The notes under the pieces: generated by a model
Seen by the model: the letters and a program-made list of their open reading frames with translations, nothing else
Database searches by the model: none
Told to the model about the DNA's origin: nothing
Program-made: the position numbers and the translations under genes
Part shown: in pieces, positions 12,956 to 25,970 of the stretch
Layout: every line of letters begins with the position of its first letter
Numbering within the stretch: the stretch's first letter is position 1
Origin: Ailanthus altissimus
Lineage: Eukaryota > Streptophyta > Magnoliopsida > Sapindales > Simaroubaceae
Assembly (NCBI GenBank): GCA_946807835.1
Contig: OX327696.1
Span: forward strand, 5,220,501-5,284,500
Direction: 5' to 3'
DNA: 64,000 nucleotides

Positions 12956-13800
12956 ATGTCTGGAATAAACCTTATTATAACATTCTTAGCAAATAAAATA
13001 TTGATCGGGGATAACTTTGTAAATTGAAAAACAATATGAATATTGTGCTGATCTGTGAGAACCAAGAATTCATTTTTATAGAGGAATGTCCTTCGAAACC
13101 TTCATCCAATGTTCCATGTAATGTACGGGAGCAGTATGAAAAATGGATACAGGCCAATAATAAGGTCTATTGTTATATGCTTGTCACCATGAGCGATGTA
13201 CTTAGAACAAAGCACAAGCACTTGGAGACCGCACATAAGATATGAGATTCTCTCTAAGTGATGTTTGGCCAGTAATCGAAATAAAGTCGCCATAAAGTAC
13301 TCGTAGCTATATGAACATTAAAATGAAGAAAGAAGTTCCGGTGCGTGAGCATGTTTTGAATATGATCAACCAAATGCATCAGATAGAGATCCATAGAGCC
13401 ACCATAGATGATAAGACCCAAGTCAACATCATTCTAGAGTCTCTTACTTTAGCATTTTCGTAGTTCAAAATAAATTATGTTATGAACAAGCTTTCATATA
13501 GTATGACTCAACTACTTAATGAATTGTAGACTTTTGAGGCTATATCAGATAAGCCCAAAGAGTCAGAGGCAAATGTTGCTGAAGCTAAGCAGCTTTTCTC
13601 CAAGCAAAATAAAAAGAGGAAGAACATAGGTGGTAGTTCAGGTTCTAGAGAAAAAGCCAAGAAAGTCTTTAATAGCGATAAGAGCAAGAAGAAGACTCTA
13701 AAGCAAAGAAAAAAAAATATTTTCATTGTAGAGTAAAGGGGCATTGGAAGAGGAACTATAAAAAGTATTTCTCTGAGCTGAAGGAAAAGAAGAAATGTAA
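12956..13800 (+). pseudogene. Copia Gag remnant (outer element)
   Basis: The ATG at 12956 opens MSGIN, the usual start of this Copia Gag group. Recognisable pieces follow: ILIGDNFVN (expected LTGDNF.NW), EECPSKPSSNV, REQYEKWIQANNK, then VREHVLNMINQMH (about 13345) and a lysine-rich linker. A decayed zinc knuckle (about 13720-13755) keeps one Cys plus GHWKRN, but its other Cys is lost. Several in-frame stops and frameshifts interrupt it. Gag would form the cytoplasmic virus-like particle of the retrotransposon; this copy cannot. Confidence 0.85.
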
Positions 13801-13849
13801 ATATGATTTACTAGTTTTAAATTTTGTTTACTAGATGATGAACTTTCTC

Positions 13850-15335
13850 TTTAGATAATTAATTCAGGAGTCACTAATCATATTTGTTCTTCCTTATAGA
13901 TGTTTAATTCTTTTAAGGAGCTCATCGATGGGGACTTTACCATGCGAGTTGGTTATAGGGTAGTCGTTTCGACTTTAGCAGTAGGAATGGCTCGATTGAA
14001 TTTTAGGAACAATTTTTTAATTTTAAATAATATTTATTTTATTCCTGAATTCAGAAGGAATTTGATTTCTATTTCTAAGTTGCATGAACAATTTTCTAAT
14101 ATTTATTTTATAATAATAAGATTATTATTGGTAGAAGTGATTTAGATATTTATCATACAAAATTAAAAAATAGGCTTTATGTTTTAAGGCTCGATAAGCC
14201 CTTAGTGCTTAATTTAGAACTATTTAGAGTAGAATATCCTAAATACAAAAAGGCAAAAGGTTTCTCCAAATGATAACACGTATCTTTAGCATCTTAGGTT
14301 AGGTCATATTAATTTAGACATGATTAACAAGTTAGTAAAGGATGGTCTTTTAAGAGAGTTAAACATTGGCGCTCTTCCTGTATATGAGTCTTGTTTAGAG
14401 GATAAAATGATTAAAAGACCCTTTTTAGCTAAGGGTGAAAGAGTCAAAGAACTATTTCAGCTTGTACATACTGATGTTTGTAGCCCATTAAACGTACAAG
14501 CAATAGGCGGTTATGAATATTTCATCACATTTATTGACGACTATTCAAGGTACGGTTATGTACCTAATGTAAAGAAAATATGAGACTTTTGAAAAGTTCA
14601 AAGAATTCTTAGCAGAAGCTGAAAAGTAATTAGGTAAAACACTTATAACCCTACAATCCGATTGAGGTTGTGTATACCTTGACATAGAGTTCAAGAATCA
14701 CTTATTGGAGCATGGAATTTTATCCCAACTCACAATACCTAGAACACCATAGCAGAATGATATTGCAGAAAAGAGAAACAGAACCTTGTTAGACATGGTT
14801 AGGTCTATGATTAGCTATTTTTTACTGCCGCTCTCATTTTGGGGTTATGCACTATAAATCGTTGTCTACATTTTGAATATAGTACCTTCTAAATCTATTC
14901 AAAGTGCACCTTTAGAGATGTAGAATGATAGTAATTCTAGTTTACGCTATTTTTGTATATAAGGGTGTTTGACACATGTGTTGAAAGGAAAGACTAGAAA
15001 GTTAGAACCACGCATAAAAGTTTGTCTATTTTCATGCTACCCTAAAGGCATAAGATGAGGTTTTTTTTTATAATCCTCAAGAAAAAAAAAGTGATTGTAT
15101 CGACAAAAGCCACTTTTCTTGAGAATAATTATATATTAAAATTCAAACCTCGCAATAAGATTGTACCGGAGGAAATACTTTCTAATCAGATCAGACCTTT
15201 CCGTTGACAATTAGTGAAAACAAAGTCAGGTAATCACAAATTCTAATCAGAATACCTTAGAACCTCGATGTAGTGGGAGGATAATGAGACTACCTTCTCG
15301 TTATAGAGAGGAGGGAGAGGCACAAATAGTTATGT
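13850..15335 (+). pseudogene. Copia protease / GAG-pre-integrase / integrase remnant (outer element, 5' half of pol)
   Basis: The protease active-site region reads NSGVTNHICSS at about 13860, where active enzymes have D-S-G-A, so the catalytic Asp is Asn. A frame at 13900-14145 keeps the protease end (RRNLISISKLHEQF). From about 14280 the GAG-pre-integrase motif HLRLGHINLDMINKLV is followed by the integrase start (QLVHTDVCSPL, then YEYFITFIDDYSRYGYV). Later parts are broken by many stops: AEKRNRTLLDMVRSM-like at about 14765-14810 and a connection region to about 15200. The reading frame is cut at 15337 by the inner Copia and resumes at 23811. Confidence 0.85.
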
Positions 15336-15337
15336 CA

Positions 15338-17483
15338 TATTAGGGTTGGTGCTTACGTCTTATCCCTAAATGTACGTATATTTATGTATTTATACAAGTA
15401 TACATTCTCATTAAATTACTAATACTTATTTATCTGGTACTATACATATAATATTACAGCCATTATATGATCTGAAGGAGTTCAGATCAGATCTAAAAGA
15501 GTTTAGATAAGGGCTCGGAGTTAGTCACGCTGAGAAATATAAATGTTAAATGTTAGCACAGTTAAGTGTTAGATGGTTATAATACTCAGCGAAGATCCAA
15601 GAGTTGAAGCCTTATCTGTAGTGGGACATAGACCTGAGAATATACTAGTAACTGCATAGTTGTAAGAGTTGCAATCAGGTGCAAAGAAATGCTAATTACG
15701 CAAGTATGTTCTCAAATATTGCCCTTGATCTATTTCTGCCGATTTGGGTTTGTCGACGAATCTTTAATATATATAGATTAGCATATGTCATACCTATAGA
15801 GTATAGATGGTTGTTCCTAACTGACTGTGAGCTTGGAGCTCGTATTGACATATGAGTATCCAATTATGACTGGATCTGGGACAGACTCATAAAGGCCTCC
15901 GATAGACACCCTATGTAAGCCGTCAATAAAGGGTCATCTCGAGTTGAGAAGTATATGTGGTCCTTTGACCTGAGTGCCACAGTGGACTTGTAAGTAATCT
16001 ACCATACTTTGATTCTACGCATGTTATAGACCTTTCATGGTGTGACCGTTGGGTGTCGTTGGGTATGGTCCGATGCTTATGAAGTCCGGTGCGTACAAAT
16101 ATGAGATCTGTTAGCTCTCATAGAGAGTTTGATATCCGGACACTTCGAGACTGTATATCGGAAAGTCTTATGGCCACAATCATTAATCTCAGAAAAGAGT
16201 TTCTGTCAGGGTGAAACAATATGGCAAAGAAGTTTGCACATATTATTCAGTGAGATACAAGTCTGGGGATAAGACATAGATGAGCACTAGGGGATTTGAC
16301 GGTGATAATCTATATCCCTGCACATCCAGAATATCATGATGGAAGGACTATACGTATGCGTTGTAACCTCAACTTGCATAGTTTAATGCGCTGATTTGTA
16401 ATGTCTGTGACGTGTGCGTGGCACAAACTCATGGAATAGTTCTATTTGACGAATCGGGCGTGGACTTAGGGAGTCCCACGATATAAAGTGTACTCGTTGT
16501 GCACTGGAGCAGTGTGCTGAATTAAATTGTTTAATGCAACAATATCCAACACTATTACGGAATGCGTGCATGTCTGTATTTAAGTGTTAAATACAATAAT
16601 TAGTCAATAATTATTATTTACTAATTATATAATGACACGTAGTGCATTGTAGACCCTTGATTGAGTTTATCAAAGTGTAAAATTTGATGGAACCTGCTAG
16701 GGGGTATACTTGGTAATTATTTATAAGGGGTAAAATGATCATTTTATACTTTGATTATTTAATTATTAAATAATCAAAATATCTCATTATTATATATTAT
16801 AATATAATATAATATAATATATTTTTATTATTTTATTTTCGGTGCCAAATAGTTGGCACCCATTATTATTATTATTATTATATAATATATGATATTATTA
16901 TTTTAATATTATTATATTTATATATATATGAGATTGTGTGAAAGAAAAGGTGTAGATGTGTGTGTTTTGTTGCTAACGAGAATGGAAAATAGAGAAAGAG
17001 AAAAAGAAAAGAAATGGTGCCGAGAAGAAGAAAAGGAAGAAGAAAAGAAAGGAAAAGGAGAGGAAAAAAATGAAATTGTTTCATTTTTCTCGTTGGTACT
17101 AAAAGAAGTAATTGTGAATTGTTTCAATTCCATTTCCTTTCCTTTTAGTGAAAAGAATACACAGTATTAACCATTTTGGGATTAAGAGTTAATCATGTGC
17201 TGGTATATACAACTGCTGTTCTAGCTCGTCAAGCCCACAGAGTTGATGACTAGAACTGGCAACGAGTTGGTCTTCATATGGACTCCGAAAAAAATATGTG
17301 TATAACGTTACACGTTCAGGTAAGTTCTCAACTCTTCTAATATATTAATGTGATTAATATATTATTTATTGTGTTTATTGTATAATTTAAATGCTTTTAC
17401 CATGTTTAATATGTATATGATACGTATTTTATTAATAGACACAATTGCACATGCATACACTCACATATATTAGATCTCCAACA
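15338..17483 (+). repeat. 5' LTR of the inner Copia
   Basis: 2146 bp, homologous to 21733-23810. It includes a purine-rich stretch (16975-17070, mostly GAA/GAG words) and short tandem att units near 16862-16880. The LTR is also a distant relative of solo LTRs A, B and C: the gacctttcatggtgtgac block near 16030 occurs reverse-complemented in them. Confidence 0.9.
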
Positions 17484-17487
17484 AGAA

Positions 17488-17500
17488 TGGTATCAGAGCC
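17488..17500 (+). promoter_or_regulatory. Primer-binding site of the inner Copia
   Basis: tggtatcagagcc is a perfect match to the plant Copia initiator-tRNA-Met site and lies four bases after the LTR end. Confidence 0.92.
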
Positions 17501-18670
17501 ATTTTAGACGTATTTGGGTGTTGTTTGAGTGAATGGATGCAAAAGGTCCAGTGTGAATAATGCATTTCAAGTGTTGAAATATGTATGACAAAAGGGGTTC
17601 ATTAGGCGTTGTAGCGCCAAGGGGTTGACGCCACAGTGTTAGGGTTTCGACCTCCAAGCGCTGAAGACGCAGTGCCGTGGCGCTGGTGAGCCTAAGCTGG
17701 GGCGTTGAGGTTCTAGAATTCGCGCCTTAGTGGTGAAGCACGGGTGCAATCCGGGGGTTTGACCTCCCAGCTCTGCTGCGGTGTACTGTTCACTTAATCA
17801 ACAATTTTTACTGTTCACAGATACAGTAAATTTGAACAGCATTTTGAACAATGTTTCAAAATTAATTTTGCATGTATAGGTTTATGAGATGTAGTGATAA
17901 GAGTTATTGGTTTGCATTATAAATCAGGATTAAGTTTTTTGTGTTGGTAACCACAATAAGAGCCCTACTGATAGGGGTTAGTTTTGCTTGCATAGAAAAA
18001 TTTATTAATTGAGGATTATCCTTCTTATGAGAATGGATACCTAAGACATACACAAAAAATTGTCTTAATCAGATTGAAGAATATTACATTATAAGATAAT
18101 ATTTTATTTTAATCCATCTTGTTAATACGGTGTTAGACGAGTCACGTCGGCCTTTTTTCAATATTGTTACAGCTTGAGGAACTTGATCGGTTGCCCATAA
18201 ACTATACTGGTTAAGCATGAGATGAGGTAAATATATACGAAAATATTTCCCAATATTGCTACAACGTAAGGGTAGTATCGGTAGTATATATTTATTCATT
18301 GACAAGTTAATCTGGAATATACTTACCCAATATTGCTACAGCGTGAGGATAAGGTGTATTCATGATCAAGTAGTAAGAGTTGCATGAGATGCAATTGAAA
18401 AATGTTGTCTACTTGTTAGGTTTACAAAGGCCAATAATGCTACAGCGTGAGACCCGAGTTAATTAAAATGGGATCTACTTCCCGCTATATAGTTTAAAAG
18501 AGTTTAAACTATGTTCTTTCCATTCGAGCGATTACCAGAATTATGTAAAGCAGTAGGAGGGAATTTTAAATTAAAAATGTATAATTGTGATACCTATGAT
18601 TTAAAACGTTTCATTAGCGATTTAATGACCATTCTGCTTACATCTCTCGTTATTTTGACTTGTCAAGTTT
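17501..18670 (+). other. Leader of the inner Copia: G+C-rich islet and spaced 20-bp repeats
   Basis: At about 17600-17770 there is a G+C-rich islet of words such as gcgcca, gccgtggcgct and gacgcag. From 18159 the motif caatattgctacagcgtgag occurs four times (18159, 18251, 18328, 18432) with 1-4 changes, at spacings of 92, 77 and 104 bases. No coding recognised before the gag start at about 18671. Confidence 0.7.
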
Positions 18671-21290
18671 AATGGCCACTATGAATCAGTTGGTGTGCAT
18701 AGTTGATGCAGTCCAACTCTAGGGTACTAAGAATTACTTTGACTAGTGGCTGAATCTCAGAAATGTTCTAGATTTTGAGATTCAGAACATTTCTGAGATT
18801 CAGAAAATTTTGAATTTATTATTGATCAGAGTTTACCATAAGGTATTTCTGATAACACATATCTAGAGGATTGAATAGAGAAATTATGACCCTCTTTACT
18901 TAGGATGCTTCATCATCCACTCCAAGTATATCTGGTAAGACCAGATGTGTGAGGAGAAAGAGATAAGGCATATACCCAACATCGATCTTTAGAGGCAACA
19001 TTTATCCAAAAATCAACAAGAGAGCGTGTAGATAAAAAGTGTTTCCACTACAGTAAGGTTGGGTATTGAAAATCCCTCTATCCTAAAAGCCTTATAATAG
19101 TCAGCAAGACTCCCACAGGTTTATGTTTAACAGATAAAGAGTCTCTAGGGCATATGATGCCAGCTCAAGCTGGGTATGAAATACCGCAAGTTCTTCTCGT
19201 ATCTACAAAATGTTGTAAGGATTGAGAGAGACTAAAATAAAACAACTTGTAGAAGTAAAGTTAAGAGTAAGAAATGGTAATTTCTTGCAGGTCCAAGTTG
19301 TTAGGCAACTTGACTTGCTTCTTGTATGCAATACAATAGTTGTATTACATAATAAGTATAATATTTTATTAGCTGAATATCAGTTAATAAATAAATGTTA
19401 TATACAATTAAAAATGTCTATAGATCGGAATCCTTAAATGATACGAAGCTGTGGCATATAAGTTAGGTCATATAGGCGTGAGACGCCTAATCTGTTTGGT
19501 TAAGGATGGTTGGATTCTTTATTTGACCATAAAGACTTAACTAGTTTATGAATAATGTATTCACATAGATGACCAAACATATCAAAATATACACCGCATC
19601 CCTTTGATTAGATTGAGGTAGTGAGTACATTAACAGCTAGTTTTTCATTTGTTTAAGAAAAAATAAGATTCTCACTCATTATAGTCATTCGAGTAATCCA
19701 TAATATAATGATATTTCAAAGAAGAGGAATTGGACTTTATTAGATATGGTCCGATTGATAATGAGTGTTACCGATCTATATTTGTGAGTATCTGCTCTAA
19801 AAATAACTGCTTATTAAGTAGAGTTCCACCAGAAACTGTTCCTTCCATTCAGTATGAGATACAGAAAGGAAGGAAGCCATATCTTAAGTAAGTTAAGACT
19901 TGGGATTGACATACTTATGTAGGAGTTACGTAGTAGAATATTGTATTTTGTAATAGTTACTCAACAAGCTAAGCTAGCTCCTAAGAGATACAAATATAGG
20001 TTTATTAAGTATTCTATGAATACTATAGGATATTAGTTCTATGATTCAGAGAAGCGAAGTGTGTTCGTTTCTTAGTATACCACTATTCTACAGAAAGAGT
20101 TTCTCATAAATCGTGAGAATCATAAAAAAATTGAACTTGGTGAAGTTAATCTAGAAATCAATGAATCAAGGATAGCAACTCAGGCTTAATTAAGTAGTGA
20201 ACCTTTTGCACACTCTCCCAATAAGTTGGAAAGGATTTCTAGGTCACATTTGCAGTATGGTTAATGCTTGAAGATGAACTTAGAGTTTTCTTAGTAGAAG
20301 AAAATAATCATTTGACCTACAGGGAGACGATGTCAGACATCGATTTGAGAAGCAGCAAGATTCCAAGTAAACAAAATTTGACTATATGCATAAGAATCAA
20401 GTCTGTGACTTGGTAAAGCTACTCGTAGAAATTATTCTCATTGGTTATAAAGGGTTTACAAAGAGGTAGTGGGAGCCAGATAGAAGGTAAAGACCTTCTA
20501 GGCCCTATATTGGTTCTAGAAAGATAATCCTCAGTGATCTAAAATTAATTAAGAGGAAACCTTTGGACTAGTATTGATGCTAACGTTGATTAGTATTTTA
20601 TTGGCTCTTGCAACATATTATGACTTTAAGGTTTGACAGATGGATGTAAGAAAGGCATTCCGAAATAGATATCTCGAGTAAGAGATATTCATAGAACAAC
20701 CTGAAAGTTTTACGTCCAACCAGACTTCTGATTTTGTGTGCATGAAAGGTTAGTGGGAATATGATAATCTTCTTGATACTCTTTGTTGATGACAAACTGA
20801 ATAATGTCAGTATGTTACAATCGATCAGAAGTAACTTGTAAGAATTTCTTCATGAATAATTTGGGAGAGGCTTCTTTTATAATAGGTATAAATCTTTACA
20901 GAGATAGAGCTAGGAAGCTGATAGGACTCTCCCAAATCATTTCACATCAATAGCATCTAAGAAATGTATAGTTTTCTTAACCATGAGTTAGTTAACGTAT
21001 CTTTTGGATCTGGTGTTCATCTTTCGAGGAGAGTGTCTCTTTAGATAAAAGATGAATAAGTTAAAGTGTCTGACACACCAGATACATTAGCTCTTGAGAG
21101 CTTGATGTATGCTATAATGTATTTGAGACCTGATATCAGTTTAGATGTAGATTTTAGTCTGATTCAGGTGATCGTCATTTGATGGTAGTCAAACATATCA
21201 TGAGATACCTTGAGGGTTCGAATGATAAGTATCTCAAATATGGAGAAAGTGACTTATAAGTGAGAAAATGCACGGAGTCAGACTTCTAGT
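18671..21290 (+). pseudogene. Copia gag-pol remnant of the inner element
   Basis: Starts at ATG 18671 with a Gag-like opening (MATMNQLV, then a GTKNYFD-like block). A decayed zinc knuckle (FHYSKVGYW) lies near 19040. GAG-pre-integrase (LWHI, LGHIGVRRL) is near 19450-19490. Reverse transcriptase traces (LFVDDKLNN, expected YVDD) are near 20780. An RNase-H-side stretch (VKHIMRYLEGS) is near 21190. Domain order is Copia. Almost every stretch carries stop codons and frameshifts, and a 20-bp-arm inverted repeat (18750-18803) disrupts gag. Non-functional. Confidence 0.75.
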
Positions 21291-21732
21291 TTGACCTAGA
21301 TGATAGAGAGTCTACATCTGGGGATGTACTCATTTTCACTGGTACTAAGTGAGTTGGAATTGTACCAAACTGGGATTCACTACTGATTTATTATTAACGT
21401 GGCGAGAATTCGTAGGTTTATCGCTCAGCTTGGAAGAGTTCCAAGACAGATGGATTATATCTCATAGTTTTGCGATAAAATTAGGTCGTTGTACAGGCCG
21501 AGGTGCCAAGAGAACACTAATACTGTAATTATGTTGAGAGGTGCCAAGAGAACACCAGTCTCACATGACTAGAGGGATCTTAGCCTACGAAGATGTATTT
21601 ATTAGTAAAAATATTCTATAAATAATTTAACGACCCACTTTTTAAGGCCATAACTCTAAAAGTGTTTATGAAACACGAAGAGTCGATGCGTATGAGATAC
21701 CATCAGGAATAGCACTAGAGCAAGTGGGAGAT

Positions 21733-23810
21733 CGTTAGGGTTAGTACTTATGTGCCATCCCTGAATGTACATATACTTGTGTATTTACACAAGTGTACAT
21801 TCTCATTAAATTATTAATACCTATTTATATAGTACTATACATGTAACATTACGGAGATTGTATGATCTGAAGGAGTTTATATCAGATCTAAAGGAGTTTA
21901 GATAAGGGCTCATATTTAGGCACGCTAAGAAATATAAATACTAGATGTTAGCGCAGTTAAGTGTTAACTGATTATAATACTCAGTGAAGATCTAAGAGTT
22001 GGAGCCTTGTCCATAGTGGGATACAGACCTGAGAATATACTAATAACTGCATAGTTACAAGGTTGCAATCAGGTGACAAGAAATGCTAATTGTGCAAGTA
22101 TGTTCTCAAATATTGTCCCTGATCTATTTCTGCCGATGCGGGTCTGTCGGTGGATACCTAATATATAGATCAGCATATGTCATACCTATAGGGTGTAGAT
22201 GGTCGTTCCTAACCGACTGTGAGCTTGGAGCTCGTATTGACATATGGGTATCCAATTAGGACTAAATATGAGACAGACTTACGAGGGCCTCCGATAGACA
22301 CCCTATGTAAGCCGTCAATGGAGGGTCCTCTCGAGTTGAGAAGTATACGTGGTCCTTTGACTTGAGTGCCACTGTGGGCTTGTAAGTGATCCACTATACT
22401 TTGGTTCCACGCATGTCACAGACCTTTCATGGTGTGACTGCTAGGTGTCGCTGGGTATGGTTCGATGCTTATGGAGTTCGGTGTGTACAGATATGGGATC
22501 CGTCAACTTGTATAAGGAGTTTGATATCTAGACGCTTCGAGACTGTATCTCAGAAAGTCTTGTGACCACAAACATTAATCCTGAGAAAGAGTTTTCCGCC
22601 AGGGTGAAATAATATGGTAAATAAGTTTGCACATATTGTTCAGTGAGATACATGTATGGGGATAAGATATGGATGAGTACTAGGGGATTTGACGGTGATA
22701 ATGTATATCCCTGCATATCCAGAATATCATGACGGAAGGACTATACGTATGTATTGTAACCTCAACTTGCATGGTTCATTACGCTGATTTGTAATATCTG
22801 TGACGTGTGCGTGGAGTATTGCTCACGGATTCATGAAATAGTTTCATTTGACGAATTGAGAGTGGACCTAGGGAGTTCTGCGATATGGAGCGTACTCGTT
22901 GTGCGCTGAGGTAGAGTGCTTGATTAAATTTTTTAATCCAGCAATATCCAGTACTACCACGAAAATATGTGTGTATCTGTATTTAAGTATTAAATATAAT
23001 AATTATTCAATAATTATTATTTACTAATTGTATAATGACATGTGACGCATTATGGACCCTTAGTTGAGTTTAACAAAGTGTGGGATTTAGTATGACTCAA
23101 TAGGGGGTATACTTGGTAACTATTTATGAGGGGCAAAATGATCATTTAACACTTTGATTATTTAATTTTTAAATAATTAAAATATCTTATTATTATATAA
23201 TATAATATTATTTTATTTTAGATGTCAAATAGTTGGCACCCATTATTATTATATAATATATTATATTATTATTTTAACATTATTAGATATATATATATAT
23301 ATTTGAGATTGTGTGAAAGAAAAGGTGTAAGTGTGTGTGTTTTGTTGCTAACGGAAATGGAAAATGGAGAAAGAGAAAAGAAATGGTGCCGAGAAAAGAA
23401 AAAGAGAGAAAAATAAAATTATTTTATTTTTCTCCTTGGCACCAAAAGAAGCAATAGTGAATTGCTTCAATTCTATTTCCTTTCCTTTTAGTGAAAAGGA
23501 AGAATACACACTACTAGTCATTTTGGGATTAAAAGCTAATCCCGTGCTGGTATATATAGCTGCTGTTCTAGCTCTGACTAGAACTGGCAACGAATTGGTC
23601 TCCGCGCGAACTTTGAGGAAATACGTGTATAACATTACACATTCAGGTGAGTTCTCAACTCTTCTAATATATTAATGTGATTAATATATTATTTATTATG
23701 TTTATTGTATAATTAAGTGCTTTCGCCGTGTTTAATATATATATGATACGTATTTTAGGCAATAGACACAATTGCACATGCATACACCCACATATATTAG
23801 ATCTCCAACA
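21733..23810 (+). repeat. 3' LTR of the inner Copia
   Basis: 2078 bp and homologous to 15338-17483 throughout, including the purine-rich stretch near 23357-23416 and the end catatattagatctccaaca. Open frames at 23222-23675 are incidental and have counterparts in the 5' LTR. Confidence 0.9.
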
Positions 23811-25317
23811 TGTTTAACATAAGCCAAGATGATCCATTGACATACAAATATGCAATGAAAGATTCTGATAAAGAAAAATGTCAGAAAGCCATGAACTAAG
23901 AAATGGAGTCTATATACTCCAATTCAGTCTGGGAACTTATTGATCCACCTGAAGATGTCAGGCCTATTAGGTGCAAATGGATCTTCAAGAAGAAAAGAGG
24001 TGTGAATAAAAAAGTAGAGACTTTAAAAGTAAGGCTAGTGGCAAAGTATTATACCCAGAAAGAAGGAGTCGACTATGAAGAGACTTCTTCACCAGAAGCC
24101 ATGCTCAAATCCATTCACATTCTCTTGTCCATTGCTACATGTCTCAATTTTGAGATATAGCAAATGGACATCAAGACGGCCTTTTTGAATGGCTATCTTG
24201 AAAAGAGAATCTATATGGTACAACCAAAGGGGTTCGTGGTAAAAGGCTAGAAGTAGAAAGTCTGCAAATTGCTCAATTCCATTTATGAACTTAAGTAAGC
24301 TTCAAGGTCTTGAAACTTAAGATTTAATTTAAGATTTAATGAGACAATTAAATCTTATTATTTCGAGTAAAATGTTAATGAACCTTATGTATACAAGTAC
24401 ATCAAAAACAAAAAGGTGGCTTTCTTATTACTTTATATGTATGACATACTACTCATTGAGAATGATGTAGAAACATTATCCAATATAAAGAAGTGGCTGG
24501 TCGAGCACTTTCAAATGAAGGATTTAGGAGAGGCACGTTATGTCCTTGGATCCAAATTATTCAGGATCGTAAGAACAAATTATTGACACTATCTTAGGGA
24601 TCGTATATTGATAAAGTACTTATGCGATTTTCGATATAGAACTCAAAGAATGGTCAACTACCAACTCGATATGGAATTATTCTTTCTAGAGAGTATTGTC
24701 CTAAGACAACTTAGGAGAAATAAGATATGAGACAAGTTTCTTATGCCTCAACAATTGGTAGCTTCATGTACGCTATGTTGTGTATGATGCTTGACATTTG
24801 TTATACAGTGGGAATAGTAAGTCATTATAAATTCAACCTTGGATTGGCTTACTGGATTGTAGTAAAGCACATTCTCAAGTATCTGTAGAGAACGATAAAC
24901 TATATGCTTATGTATTTAGGTGCAGACCTGAACCCCACTAGTTATACTGATTCTGATTTTCAATCAGATAAAGATAATCGAAAGTTGATGTCTGCGTTAG
25001 TGTTTACTCTTGATGGCGGAACTATAGTCTAGAGGAATATAAAACAATCCAGCACTGCTGATTTAACTATAGAGGTTGAATACATAGCAGCTTATGAAGA
25101 AATATAGCTTAGAAAGTTCTTCATTGATCTGAAAGTTATTCTAGACATGGATCAACCATTGACCATTTACTGTGATAACAATAAGGCAGTGGCAAATTTA
25201 AAGGAACCTAGGAGCTACAAGAGAGCAAAGCATATAGAAAGAAAGTATCACCTAATCACGAAAATCATACGTAGAAGTGATGATAGTCATGAAGATAGCA
25301 TATGAAAACAATCTTAC
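23811..25317 (+). pseudogene. Copia reverse transcriptase / RNase H remnant (outer element, 3' half of pol)
   Basis: Continues the outer element's coding after the inner insertion: DDPLTYKYAM at about 23838, then WELIDPPEDVRPIRCKWIFK, VRLVAKYYTQKEGVDYEET and MDIKTAFLNGYL at about 24163. The polymerase active site reads YMYDILL near 24434 where Y-V-D-D is required, so one catalytic Asp is Tyr. RNase H pieces follow: YTDSDFQSDKDNRK at about 24945 and IYCDNNKAVANLKEP at about 25170. At least ten stops. The 3' end is cut by solo LTR B at 25318. Confidence 0.88.
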
Positions 25318-25900
25318 TATTGGATATTGAGTGTGTGACATACGAGTGTATACATAATTTTAAAAATTACCATATGCAGCAGAAGCTTGTTGATAAATAC
25401 ACCCAATTTAACAATTAATTACATATATCACATATATGGTCAAGTATAACTATTATACAAATTTAAACACGATGAACAATTGTATTATAACATTATGTAA
25501 AATACTCACCTAATGAAGGTAGCTTTACAAAATCTTCAAGTCTTTCACCAATCTATGTGAAGAGCTCACCTTGAAGTATATTGTTGAACAATTCTAGTTC
25601 ATAACAGTTTAGTAGGATTATGGAGTTAGAATGATAGTTTTAGAATTTTCCAGTAACCTGTATTCAAACTCTTTGAATACATATTCTTGTTTTATAAATA
25701 TGAATATGGATTAGCCATCCATAAAAGGAGAAGAAGATGAAGTTTTCTTTTGTTCCTGTTAGTAACACTTTACTAACACAGAACCATTATTTTTCTCTTT
25801 GTCATTGATAAATTATCCAAGTGTGTAAGATGAGTAAAACCTAGAAACTTTTCACTAACTAATCTTTCAACTATTTGAAAGGAAAAACAAGACAAAGCAG

Positions 25901-25970
<70 letters not shown>

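Larger units (their letters stand above)
15338..23810 (+). mobile_element. Inner Copia LTR retrotransposon nested in the outer one
   Basis: LTRs at 15338-17483 (2146 bp) and 21733-23810 (2078 bp) align end to end. The primer-binding site is intact, and the polypurine stretch gcaagtgggagat precedes the 3' LTR. The total is 8473 bp. Both LTR starts have decayed from TG (TA in the 5' copy, CG in the 3' copy); both end ctccaaca. Flanks TGTCA / TGTTT look like an eroded 5-bp target duplication. It separates the outer element's integrase end from its reverse transcriptase, whose coding continues on both sides. Internal coding is heavily decayed. Confidence 0.9.

Noticed and set aside
16928..17170. 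Glu/Lys-rich open frame that recurs at 23364-23675
   Set aside because: It is the purine-rich part of both inner-Copia LTRs; recurrence reflects LTR homology, and the frame differs between copies.
22209..22716. Minus-strand open frames in the inner Copia 3' LTR
   Set aside because: Non-coding LTR sequence; similar frames are disrupted in the 5' LTR and in the solo LTRs.
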